NCBI GenBank assembly: GCA_965372405.1
Contig: CBDVCE010000046.1
Span: 1-44,714, forward strand
Direction: 5' to 3'
DNA length: 44,714 nucleotides
Source of the DNA: Sunxiuqinia sp965372405
GTDB lineage: Bacteria > Bacteroidota > Bacteroidia > Bacteroidales > Prolixibacteraceae
This document shows positions 1 to 7,848 of this stretch, piece after piece. Every line of letters starts with the position of its first letter. Position 1 is the first letter of the stretch. A model generated the notes under the pieces. It had not been told where the DNA came from and made no database searches. It saw only the letters and a program-made list of their open reading frames with translations. The translations under genes and the position numbers were made by a program.

Positions 1-19
1 CAAACTTTCCTCTATACCC

Positions 20-34
20 CGAGGCAGAGCCTCG
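20..34. repeat. REP-like palindrome beside a truncated gene
   Basis: A 6-bp perfect stem (CGAGGC/GCCTCG) closes on the three-base loop AGA. Stem and loop geometry match the palindromes near 41711 and the pair flanking the RAYT transposase near 42173 and 42798, but the stem sequence differs. Metallophosphoesterase coding similarity begins only about 15 bases downstream, so this looks like a small inserted palindromic unit. The assignment to a REP family is inference. Confidence 0.45.
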
Positions 35-48
35 AGGAATTCTCTTGA

Positions 49-531
49 TTAAATAACACTGTTGTTGAACATCAAAATGTAAATCTAATTTTTTCCTCCC
101 TTTGGTCGAAAATTAGTTCTTTCAATCAATGGCAGATTGAAAGGAGTATGAGCGATTTTCATGTAATAAAATACAAAGGCTCTCGGTTTTCTGCTGAACA
201 TTTCAACCAATTACATGAAGAAAGTATTACATTTTTTAAACAGGCACTACACCACTACTACACCACTAAAACAGTGGTAGTCACCCATCATGTTCCTACT
301 TTTTTAAACTACCCGGAAAAATACAAAGGAGATGTTTTGAATGAAGCATTTGCTGCTGAACTGTTCGATTTAATAGAGGATTCGAAACCAGATTACTGGA
401 TTTACGGTCATACACATAATAATTCAGCAGATTTCGAAATTGGCAAAACTCAATTATTGACAAATCAGTTGGGCTACGTGAAGTATGGCGAACATCAATT
501 ATTTAATTTAGGCAAAAGTTTTAATTTGTGA
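49..531 (+). pseudogene. metallophosphoesterase, N-terminally truncated
   Basis: This is the C-terminal part of a calcineurin-like metallophosphoesterase. The open frame starts after a TGA at 46-48 and reads protein-like from about base 49 (WSKISSF, then QWQIERSMSDF), well before the first ATG at 148. Conserved metal-binding signatures are visible: VVVTHHVPT and the late YGHTHNN motif. The remaining 160 codons lack the first metal-binding motifs (DxH and GDxxD), which should lie further N-terminal, so the product is unlikely to be active. The break coincides with the palindrome at 20-34. The ATG at 148 may only look like a start, because family similarity continues across it. The gene ends inside the -33 box of the next gene's promoter. 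Confidence 0.7.
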
Positions 532-557
532 ATATCAGCATAATATCACTATATTTG
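525..557 (+). promoter_or_regulatory. Bacteroidota-type promoter for the AbiE-like pair
   Basis: TTTG at 525-528 and TATATTTG at 550-557 are separated by 21 bases. This matches the sigma-ABfr consensus (TTTG, 19-21 bases, TAnnTTTG). The -33 box overlaps the last codons of the truncated metallophosphoesterase. The start codon at 609 leaves an untranslated leader of about 45 bases. Confidence 0.65.
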
Positions 558-608
558 CACAATAACACAATAAATGTTATCAGGCATGAATAATGATATT
601 AAAATAAG

Positions 609-1610
609 ATGAAGACATTAACTGCGTACATAAAGGATGTTGTAGGATTAGAAACGGAGATACAACCACTTGCTAAGCCAATAATGGACAAACTTCCTAT
701 GTACCTGGCTGAAGGATACAAATGGCATAAGTTAGTGCTTGCTGACAGACCATGTATTTTAGCTCAAATGAAAGAAGCTAATGCTTTTAGTATTGCTCAT
801 ATGGAAAAACACTTCGAGCAGGTTAGAGCAGTTATGCAATTGCCGGTAATTGCGATATTCGATACATTAGAAGCATACATGCGAAAACGTTTAATTGAAA
901 AACGAATAGCTTTTATAGTACCGAATAAGCAATTATATATGCCCGAATTCTTAATCGACCTGAGAGAGTACGGCATTACTGACAAAAAAAAGCAATCTAC
1001 ATTAACACCACTTGCTCAGCAATTATTTCTGATTTATATCCTCGACAAACAAAACAATAGCCAGCTGGAAAATCTCACCTTTAAAGAATTAGCCAATTTG
1101 CTGGGTACTAACCCAATGGGAATTACTCGTGCCGTAGAAAACCTGAAATATCACGAATTGATTGAAGTAACAGGTGAAAAGGAAAAGTTTATTCGGTTCA
1201 TATTCGACAGACAGCAAATGTGGCACAATGCCGAACAGCGAAACATACTAACAAACCCTGTTCTGAAACGCGTGTATGTAGATGAAAAACCACAAGGAAT
1301 AATTATGCTTCATAGCTATAATTCTGCTTTGCCAGAATACTCCGACATAAATCCCACTCGACAGGAATTTTATGCCATAGAGAAAAATATATTCTATGCT
1401 TTACAGAAGAGCAATGCTTTAATAAACGCCAATAAATACGAGGGAGAGTATTGTCTCGAAGTTTGGAAATACACCCCAGAAACAGTAGTAAATCAATTAC
1501 GCAACCGTACTCAGGTAGTTGACCCATTGTCTTTATATCTCTGTTTTAAAGAGAATGAAGACGAACGTGTTGAAATGGCAATGGAACAAATAATAGAAAG
1601 ATTTATATGA
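609..1610 (+). CDS. AbiEi-like regulator/antitoxin with winged helix
   Basis: This 333-residue protein is the likely antitoxin or autoregulator of a two-gene AbiE-type (type IV toxin-antitoxin) module. A MarR-like winged helix is visible at about residues 155-190 (FKELANLLGTNP, then ITRAVENLKYHELIEVTG). It is flanked by an N-terminal domain rich in Met, Lys and Leu and a C-terminal domain without a motif I recognise. It overlaps the nucleotidyltransferase gene downstream by four bases (ATGA), indicating translational coupling. A consensus promoter lies at 525-557. The AbiEi name rests on the wHTH plus the nucleotidyltransferase partner, not on full-length identity, and a stand-alone MarR-type regulator is the alternative. 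In known AbiE systems the antitoxin represses its own operon; this was not visible as an operator here. Confidence 0.65.
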   Translation: MKTLTAYIKDVVGLETEIQPLAKPIMDKLPMYLAEGYKWHKLVLADRPCILAQMKEANAFSIAHMEKHFEQVRAVMQLPVIAIFDTLEAYMRKRLIEKRIAFIVPNKQLYMPEFLIDLREYGITDKKKQSTLTPLAQQLFLIYILDKQNNSQLENLTFKELANLLGTNPMGITRAVENLKYHELIEVTGEKEKFIRFIFDRQQMWHNAEQRNILTNPVLKRVYVDEKPQGIIMLHSYNSALPEYSDINPTRQEFYAIEKNIFYALQKSNALINANKYEGEYCLEVWKYTPETVVNQLRNRTQVVDPLSLYLCFKENEDERVEMAMEQIIERFI

Positions 1611-2380
1611 TAATAGGATTAGATATATTTAAAAAATACTTCGAGGCATACCCCGATAATTATCTGATTATTGGAGGTACAGCCCGTGATATAATTATTG
1701 AAGAAGCTGGTTTTATTCCTAAAGGCACAAGGGATATCGATATTGTATTGGTTATTGAAGCCATGACAGAAGATTTCGTAAAACAGTTTTGGCTGTTTGT
1801 AAAAGATGGAAATTACGAACATCAGGAAAAGAGTTCCGGTGAACGCAAATACTATCGTTTCTATAATCCTGCGAATACCGAATTCCCTTTTATGATAGAA
1901 TTATTTTCGCGTAAGCCTGATTTGGTATTATTAAGTGAACCGGCTCATCTCACACCAATCCCCATTGAAAGTGACTTATCAAGTCTTTCGGCAATTTTAT
2001 TGAGCAATGATTATTATGAATATATCTTAAATCAGAGCAGTGTTGAAAATGAAGTTCATATAGCGAATAAGGAAGCACTTATATGTCTAAAAGCAAAAGC
2101 ATTTATAGATATGTCAGAACGCAAAGCTCGAGGAGAGGTAATTGACAATAAAAATATCAAAAAGCACAAAAATGATATATTTCGTTTGGCAATCACACTT
2201 GCACCTGACGATTTATTTGAGGTACCGGAAACCATTAAGACTGACATGCAAACTTTCGCTAATGCCATAGCCGACAATCTTCCAGGAAAAGAACTTTTTA
2301 AATCAATGGGGCTTGGTAGTACACCTCCAGTAAAGGTATTTAATCAAATCCTTAAAAGCTTTCAGTTAGATACTGAATAA
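1607..2380 (+). CDS. AbiEii-like nucleotidyltransferase (toxin candidate)
   Basis: This 257-residue protein belongs to the DNA polymerase beta-like nucleotidyltransferase superfamily. The signature is clear near the N-terminus: the GG pair at residues 23-24 (IIGGTARD), then the metal-binding aspartates D43 and D45 (TRDIDIV). Known AbiEii toxins transfer nucleotides to RNA targets and arrest growth during phage infection; a role like that here is inferred from fold and partner gene. The start overlaps the stop of the upstream regulator. The C-terminal half contains a conserved-looking region (NKEALICLKAKAF) typical of nucleotidyl transferase AbiEii/MNT-type proteins. No sign of frameshift or truncation. 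Confidence 0.7.
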   Translation: MIIGLDIFKKYFEAYPDNYLIIGGTARDIIIEEAGFIPKGTRDIDIVLVIEAMTEDFVKQFWLFVKDGNYEHQEKSSGERKYYRFYNPANTEFPFMIELFSRKPDLVLLSEPAHLTPIPIESDLSSLSAILLSNDYYEYILNQSSVENEVHIANKEALICLKAKAFIDMSERKARGEVIDNKNIKKHKNDIFRLAITLAPDDLFEVPETIKTDMQTFANAIADNLPGKELFKSMGLGSTPPVKVFNQILKSFQLDTE

Positions 2381-2888
2381 TACAAAATGCCTTTACAACA
2401 CTGCCTACTTTGAAGGTTGGAACTTGCAGACCACAAAAACACGAAATTACCTTTGACACCGGAATAACAACGACTGACCCGAAAAGACTAATGCTTATAT
2501 TATGTTTTGGGAAAAGAAGAATGCATTAAAATGTAAAATGGAACAAGATTAAAACGCCTTTATCAAATGGCCAATAAACATTATCAAACTTAGGGCTAAC
2601 ATTTGGTTTTTATCAACGCAAAAGAACCTTCGCTGCAAAAACCAAGAGAGCCATTTTTGTCAAGCGCACCGTTTTTCTGAAAGCTTATCTGTATTTTAGA
2701 CTTCTATTTTTTTTGAACTTAACCATAAACTGAATGTCGGTTGACAATAAAAAGCAATTAGAATAAAAACTCCAGAACATTGCCAATGTATTGAAAGGTA
2801 AAATGAATGTAGATTAATGCAAACAATAACAAGCTTGCAGCCTTTTGTAAAGAACTAAATATTTATACGCCTTTTTTAACTTTAGCTT
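2381..2888. other. gene-free stretch, decayed sequence
   Basis: No intact gene, RNA or terminator is visible in these 508 bases. The reading frames are closed by frequent stops and the base composition resembles the island around it. It probably consists of remnants of accessory genes, in line with the decayed BRO-N gene that follows. Confidence 0.4.
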
Positions 2889-3128
2889 ATGGTACAGAAA
2901 AAATAAATAAAAGTATTTGAAGACCAAAAGGTACGTACTCTCTGGGATTCGGAGCAAGAGAGATGGTATAATTCAATTGTCGATGTAATTACAATTCTCA
3001 CCGAAAGTTTAGACCCTACAGTATATTGGAGAAAGCTAAAACAACGCTTAAAAGCAGAAGGAGATGAAACCGTGACGAATTGTCACGCTTTGAGAATGCT
3101 CGCCAAAACATGTCGAGATGTATTTTAA
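2889..3128 (+). pseudogene. BRO-N phage antirepressor, decayed
   Basis: Reading from the ATG at 2889 gives MVQKK, an in-frame TAA at 2904-2906, then a continuous frame with strong BRO N-terminal (Bro-N) character: KVFEDQKVRTLWDSEQERWY, SIVDVITILTES, DPTVYWRKLKQRLKAEGDE and TVTNCHALRMLAK. It stops at TAA 3126-3128 after about 70 codons, where intact relatives continue for about 200 more residues. The early stop and lost C-terminus show a dead gene. BRO-N proteins are typical of prophages and integrative elements, which fits the island. It is too short to appear as an obvious open reading frame. Confidence 0.7.
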
Positions 3129-3204
3129 AGTAGAGCTATCATAAAATTCAATACAGGAATTAAGAAATATAATTCAGGAGTCGATAAGAGAGAAAATTAG
3201 AAAT

Positions 3205-3408
3205 TTGTTTCCTGAGTTTCGCGAAATATCCAGTGAAGAACAAGTATTTTTAGACAGAAAACAGACTTGTAACTTGTTGGGGTGTTCACTCACTACACTG
3301 TACCATTATCAAAAAGATGGAAGATTTCCTTTTCATCAGGTGGTAAGAAAGATATTTTTTGATAAAGTCGGGTTATTAAATCATTTGAAAGTAAAATCAA
3401 AAATTTAG
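3205..3408 (+). CDS. excisionase-like helix-turn-helix protein
   Basis: A short protein with a MerR/excisionase-type DNA-binding domain (HTH_17): LDRKQTCNLLGCSLTTLYHY, then QKDGRFPFHQVVRKIFFDK. Such proteins usually direct recombinase excision or control element genes in Bacteroidota mobile elements. The start is uncertain. TTG at 3205 is the first plausible initiator, but the same frame stays open back to the TAA at 3142-3144 with helical sequence (IQELRNIIQESIREKIRN), so the N-terminus may have lost its ATG. It sits between two pseudogenes and could itself be a remnant. No recombinase is adjacent; the nearest is at 12777-14003. Confidence 0.55.
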   Translation: MFPEFREISSEEQVFLDRKQTCNLLGCSLTTLYHYQKDGRFPFHQVVRKIFFDKVGLLNHLKVKSKI

Positions 3409-3726
3409 TTGTTTATATGTAATATTAGATTTGCAATACATAATTGATAGGAGCATATGATTTAATTTGAGTTATAATTTTTATTCTGGTATTAACCTAT
3501 TATTTTTATAGTGATATAAAACCAGAAATCAATTTTACTTGACTCTATACACTATTCCCGAAAATCAAATCTCCAACCTGTTTGTAAATTACTTACAGAA
3601 AGTGGAAATTAAATTCACTATACGAAAGAAATTTGCGAATATAATTTTATTGAGATGCGGGAAACGGAATTTGGAAATGTATACCTGGTAGGGCCGATTC
3701 AGATGTGAAATAAATAATTGAGCAAC
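3409..3726 (+). other. gene-poor stretch with coding remnant
   Basis: These 318 bases carry no intact gene. At 3613-3708 a frame reads IHYTKEICEYNFIEM, then RETEFGNVYLVGPIQM, and stops. A TAA directly upstream in the same frame is preceded by CKLLTESGN, so this looks like the end of an old coding sequence interrupted by a point mutation. I do not recognise the family. Confidence 0.35.
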
Positions 3727-4549
3727 ATGAAATTTTTAGCATTAGATGTTGAAACTGCAAACGCAGATTATTCTAGTATTTGTCAAATAGGCATTGCGGA
3801 ATTTGAGAATGGAAAAGTCATCAATACATGGAGTTCATTAATTAATCCAGAATCATACTTTGACCCTTTTAATGTTTCTATTCATGGAATTAATCAAACG
3901 CTTAGAAGGGCAAATAACGGTTCATCACATGCCATTTGATAGAACTGCGTTAAATCGGGTTTGTGAAGAATATCAATTGCCTTTAATAAATACCAAGTGG
4001 CTTGATTCTGCCAAAATTACAAGACGTACCAGGGAACAATTTGCATATAAAGGATATGGACTTAAAAACATTGCAGATTTTTTACATATTAACTTTGAGC
4101 ACCACGATGCTTTAGAAGATGCAATTGCCGCAGGGGTAGTTGTTGTTAAAGCTTGCCAGTTAAAAGAAATGACAATTGATGATTGGTTTATTGGGATTGT
4201 AAAACCAATCAGTCCAAAATCATCTCGTTCTGTTTATTCTTCTTCAGTAAAGTTAGAAGGAAATCCTGAAGGCTCATTTTATGGCGAGAATCTTGTTTTT
4301 ACAGGCGCTTTGTCATTGCCGAGAAAAGAAGCAGCGGTTATAGCAGTAAAAATTGGTTGTAATGTTACGGATTCAGTAACTCAAAAAACTACAATTTTAG
4401 TAGTAGGCACGCAAGATTCATCAAAGTTATCAGGTCATGCTAAAAGTTCGAAACATAGAAAAGCTGAAGCTATTATCGAAAAAGGCAACCAAATAAAAAT
4501 AGTGTCGGAAAGGGATTTTATTAAAATGTGCGATGATGAAGACAAATAA
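3727..4549 (+). pseudogene. DnaQ-type 3'-5' exonuclease with BRCT domain, frameshifted
   Basis: The 5' part, from ATG 3727, encodes the start of a DEDDh exonuclease (FLALDVETANADYSSICQIG) up to about SIHGIN near base 3894. The fold then continues in another frame with LEGQITVHHMPFDRTALNR, the exonuclease motif HDALEDA (base 4100 region) and a C-terminal BRCT domain (FYGENLVFTGALSL to DFIKMC). Relatives carry roughly 20 more residues between SIHGI and the LEGQ segment, so an internal deletion of about 60 bases, not a multiple of three, probably caused the shift. The downstream TerB-family gene starts only 35 bases later, so this was likely the first gene of that operon. An alternative start TTG at 3718 is less likely than ATG 3727. 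Confidence 0.75.
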
Positions 4550-4584
4550 TAAAAATTAGAGGGAAATAATATGCACTTTAAGAA

Positions 4585-7500
4585 ATGCTAAAGCAAATCA
4601 TACAAACTACTAAGAAAACCAATGATTGGGGAAAAGCTCAGTTTTCTAAAATGATTGAAGGTACTTTGAAAGGTCTTCTTTTTTTGATGGTTTTCATATT
4701 TTCAGCAAGTGCGTTTGCACAAGATTTTTACATTGCAACTGCTGATTTAAACCTTCGAAGTGGTGCAGGAAAAAATTACAAATCTCTTGTTGTTCTATCA
4801 AAGGGAGATACGATACAATTGATTGACAATACTGGTAATTATTGGGTCAAAATTCAATATCAAGACAAAATTGGGTATTCATCAAAACAATTTCTTCAAA
4901 AGATACAGATTCAAGAAGCAGTACAACAAGAAGCAGTTCCTGAAGAAAGTGAAGGCAATTCATATCCTTTCCTGATAGGAATCGTTGTTCTGATTTTAGT
5001 TGCAATAATTCTAACAAAATCAGGTAAGAAACATAGGAACATTTTTTTGTTAAAAATTCTCTCCTTCTTTTTCGGAACTTTTGGATTTCAGAAATATTAC
5101 CTTGGTCAAACTAACAAAGGGACTTTATCTATTCTGTTTTGTTGGACATTTATTCCCACAATTATTGGATTAATTGATTTCATTAAACTGGCTTCAATGA
5201 GCGTGGAGAACTTCAATATTGAATACAATGGTAGTATTGCAACGCAAAAACAGACGAAGAAAGAAACTGAAAATAAGGTATCAACAAATACTAATACCAG
5301 AAATAAAAAGGTAGAAAGTGCTTCCGGCAAATATGCAGCTATACTATACAAAAAGGGATTATATATTGATGAAATATTAAACCGGTTAATTGATGAAGAT
5401 TACAAAATGCCAAATGGGGAAGCTATTACAAACTTTAATCAAGTAAAAATTCTTATACGTAGTAGAATTCCGAATGCAAACTTTGAAGTTAAGCCTAAAA
5501 TTAAAACTTCAAAAAAACTTGAGAAAAAGGAGATTTCCAATTTAGCTTACGAAAAAAAAACAAATGACTCTGAGTCGAAAAGAGTTGAAACTAAAAAGGA
5601 TAATAGAGAAAGTGTTGACGAAGAAATAAAGAAAATTGCAGAAAGGGAATATCCTAAAGACTTGTTTGTGCAAGAGCATACATATAAACAACAGGCTGAA
5701 TCAAAGTCTTTTATGGCAAATGCTACTGATGTGGAAATAAGTAGATATGCAAAAAAAGAATACCCGAATGATTATTTCATGCAAGAACATACGTATAAGC
5801 AACAAATAAAGTCACGGTCTTATATGACCAAAACTGATGATAAAGAAATAAGAAAGTATGCAGAGGGAGAATATCCAAGAGATTTTTTCATGCAAGAACA
5901 TACATATAAGCAACAAATAGAATCAAAATCTTATATAGCTAAAACTGCTGATAAAGAAGTTAGAAAATACGCCGAAAGAGAATATCCTCGTGATTATTTT
6001 ATGCAAAAGCATATCTACAATGAACAGATTGCATTGGCATCTCATAAAAGACAAACTGTAAATAAACAGCCTGACGAAACTATTATTGATATAAATGCCG
6101 AAAATTTTGATTTAACAATAGAACAGCCTATTACCCAAAAAGAAAATCCATTAGAACCTCCAATCTGGAGTCATTCTTATGTTTACTCTTATGATGAATT
6201 AAATTATGCAACAAAAGCACAAAGAAAATTCTATTTCCATTTTAGGAGAAAAATACTAAACAATGAATTTGTAGATATTAAGGGAAATACAAATTACGCT
6301 TTCATTCTGTATTTTGATTTATTAAATGAGTACGAAAATCATCGGGATATAAAATTACTTGAAGAACAATTCAAACTTTTGGGGAAGATTTGCCCAAAAA
6401 CAAAAAGCTATTCTTTAATGTCAATACAGGATTTGTTAAGAAAAAGAACAGATTCATATTCCGTGGATAAGCTAACCAGCCTGCAAGAGCCAAACTATCA
6501 GTTTGAACACGGATACTCCGATTACGAACCCGATGCTTACAAATTGGGGAAGCAATACAAGGACAAACTGGAATTAAATAAACAAGAAGTAGCATGGTTA
6601 AATAAGTTTTGGAATCCTTCTAATGTTTTTATCTCGATTGAAGGATGTTGTATTGCTACTATGAAACAGTACTTGCTAATAATTAAGAGCTTAAACAAAA
6701 AACTAAAAATCCAAAATACTTCTGTTGCTAAGGAGGTTGATTTTTTCAAAGAAAAAATATTTGAAATAAAAGAGATAGCAGATTCTCATTGGGGCGTTTA
6801 CGACAAATCCTACCTTAAGCAAAGAGTTGAATCTGAAATCTATTTAGCCATTTTTAAAAGAGTAGAAAATTCAGTTAGAGAATCTTTTGGGCATAAACGA
6901 AAAGTAGGAAGTACACCATATTATGATTTTAAGGGTGAATTTGAAACCCGAATTGGAAATTATGTCGATGAGTTGGTGTTAAAATATCAGAATGATATTG
7001 AACATCCAGACTTAGAGACACAAATTGAACTAAACGCCCAAAATGTAAATCGATGGAAAATTGATTTTAATAATCTTAAAAACTCTTTTCAGAAAGAAGA
7101 TAAAATCAAGTTTATTGATGGGATTATAAACCTTGAAGAAACGAATCAAAAAAATCCAAATATTGAGAATATCTTTTTTGAAGCTTCGAAATTTATTTCA
7201 AAATTCGACAATGTTCAATCGCTAAAATATTATGCGAAGTATATTTACTATGATTTAAAGTCGAAGAAATTTGATAATAAAGAACTTACCAGAACGGTTC
7301 AAAAATCATTATTTAAAACGGATGAACAAATCAATGATTTCAAAAGGATAATTGCTGAATTAATTGAATCTCCTGATATTAAAAAAGCATTAGATGAGAT
7401 TGCAAAAATATATATTCCAAAAAGAAAGAAAATAAAACTCGACAAATCGGTGATAAAGGAGGTTGAACAGAAACATGACGGAACAGTAGAATTATTAAGT

Positions 7501-7845
7501 GAATACCTTGAAACGGAAGATAAAGAGACCGTGGAATCTGAAATTGAAAACGAAGAAATTGGAATTTCAGTTATTCCAACCAAAACAAATAACTCTATCT
7601 TTATTTCTGAAATTACCATCGGAAAGACACAAGAAGAACTAATAAAGAAGATTGTATCCAATTCATTTGAAATTCATCAGAATGAAGTTGATAAATTTGC
7701 AACCGAAAACGGATTTTTTAAAAATCAGCTGATTGATAGTATAAATGAAGCTTGCGAGGAACATTTAGAAGGAGAAGCATTGATTGAAGAAGACGAAGAA
7801 AACTATGTAATTGAAGAATCTTATTATAAAGAAATAGCAGTATAA
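4585..7845 (+). CDS. membrane-anchored SH3-TM2-TerB_N/TerB_C protein
   Basis: A 1086-residue multidomain protein. A hydrophobic segment at residues 29-45 ending ASAFAQ resembles a signal peptide or anchor. A bacterial SH3 domain follows at 49-105 (LNLRSGAGKNYK, GDTIQLID), then a transmembrane helix at 127-145 and a TM2 domain at about 152-203 (FGTFGFQKYYLGQ). Next come four 36-37-residue repeats (344-490), a TerB_N-like region (about 522-700, PPIWSHSYVYSYDELN) and an acidic TerB_C-like end (about 1000-1080). The predicted topology puts SH3 in the periplasm and repeats plus TerB domains in the cytoplasm. It heads a three-gene operon with an ATPase and a helicase. A signalling or scaffold role linking envelope to DNA processing is inference. 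ATG 4651 (MIEGTLKG) is an alternative start giving a shorter signal sequence. Confidence 0.75.
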   Translation: MLKQIIQTTKKTNDWGKAQFSKMIEGTLKGLLFLMVFIFSASAFAQDFYIATADLNLRSGAGKNYKSLVVLSKGDTIQLIDNTGNYWVKIQYQDKIGYSSKQFLQKIQIQEAVQQEAVPEESEGNSYPFLIGIVVLILVAIILTKSGKKHRNIFLLKILSFFFGTFGFQKYYLGQTNKGTLSILFCWTFIPTIIGLIDFIKLASMSVENFNIEYNGSIATQKQTKKETENKVSTNTNTRNKKVESASGKYAAILYKKGLYIDEILNRLIDEDYKMPNGEAITNFNQVKILIRSRIPNANFEVKPKIKTSKKLEKKEISNLAYEKKTNDSESKRVETKKDNRESVDEEIKKIAEREYPKDLFVQEHTYKQQAESKSFMANATDVEISRYAKKEYPNDYFMQEHTYKQQIKSRSYMTKTDDKEIRKYAEGEYPRDFFMQEHTYKQQIESKSYIAKTADKEVRKYAEREYPRDYFMQKHIYNEQIALASHKRQTVNKQPDETIIDINAENFDLTIEQPITQKENPLEPPIWSHSYVYSYDELNYATKAQRKFYFHFRRKILNNEFVDIKGNTNYAFILYFDLLNEYENHRDIKLLEEQFKLLGKICPKTKSYSLMSIQDLLRKRTDSYSVDKLTSLQEPNYQFEHGYSDYEPDAYKLGKQYKDKLELNKQEVAWLNKFWNPSNVFISIEGCCIATMKQYLLIIKSLNKKLKIQNTSVAKEVDFFKEKIFEIKEIADSHWGVYDKSYLKQRVESEIYLAIFKRVENSVRESFGHKRKVGSTPYYDFKGEFETRIGNYVDELVLKYQNDIEHPDLETQIELNAQNVNRWKIDFNNLKNSFQKEDKIKFIDGIINLEETNQKNPNIENIFFEASKFISKFDNVQSLKYYAKYIYYDLKSKKFDNKELTRTVQKSLFKTDEQINDFKRIIAELIESPDIKKALDEIAKIYIPKRKKIKLDKSVIKEVEQKHDGTVELLSEYLETEDKETVESEIENEEIGISVIPTKTNNSIFISEITIGKTQEELIKKIVSNSFEIHQNEVDKFATENGFFKNQLIDSINEACEEHLEGEALIEEDEENYVIEESYYKEIAV
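5614..6054 (+). repeat. four in-frame 108/111-bp coding repeats
   Basis: Units begin near 5614, 5725, 5833 and 5944 (spacing 111, 108 and 111 bases) inside the TerB-family gene. Each encodes about 36-37 residues with the core KYAEREYPRDYFMQEHTYKQ, followed by a basic/polar SKSYM stretch. Units 2 and 3 are the most alike and unit 4 has drifted (QKHIYNEQ). The repeats lie between the TM2 domain and TerB_N on the predicted cytoplasmic side. Confidence 0.9.
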
Positions 7846-7848
7846 ATT

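Noticed and set aside
3205..3408. Xis gene of the integrase at 12777
   Set aside because: The HTH family fits, but nine kilobases and several pseudogenes separate the two, so partnership is not supported.
7299..7661. Antisense 120-codon frame in the TerB-family gene
   Set aside because: A shadow of the strongly biased Glu/Lys-rich coding strand with no start context.
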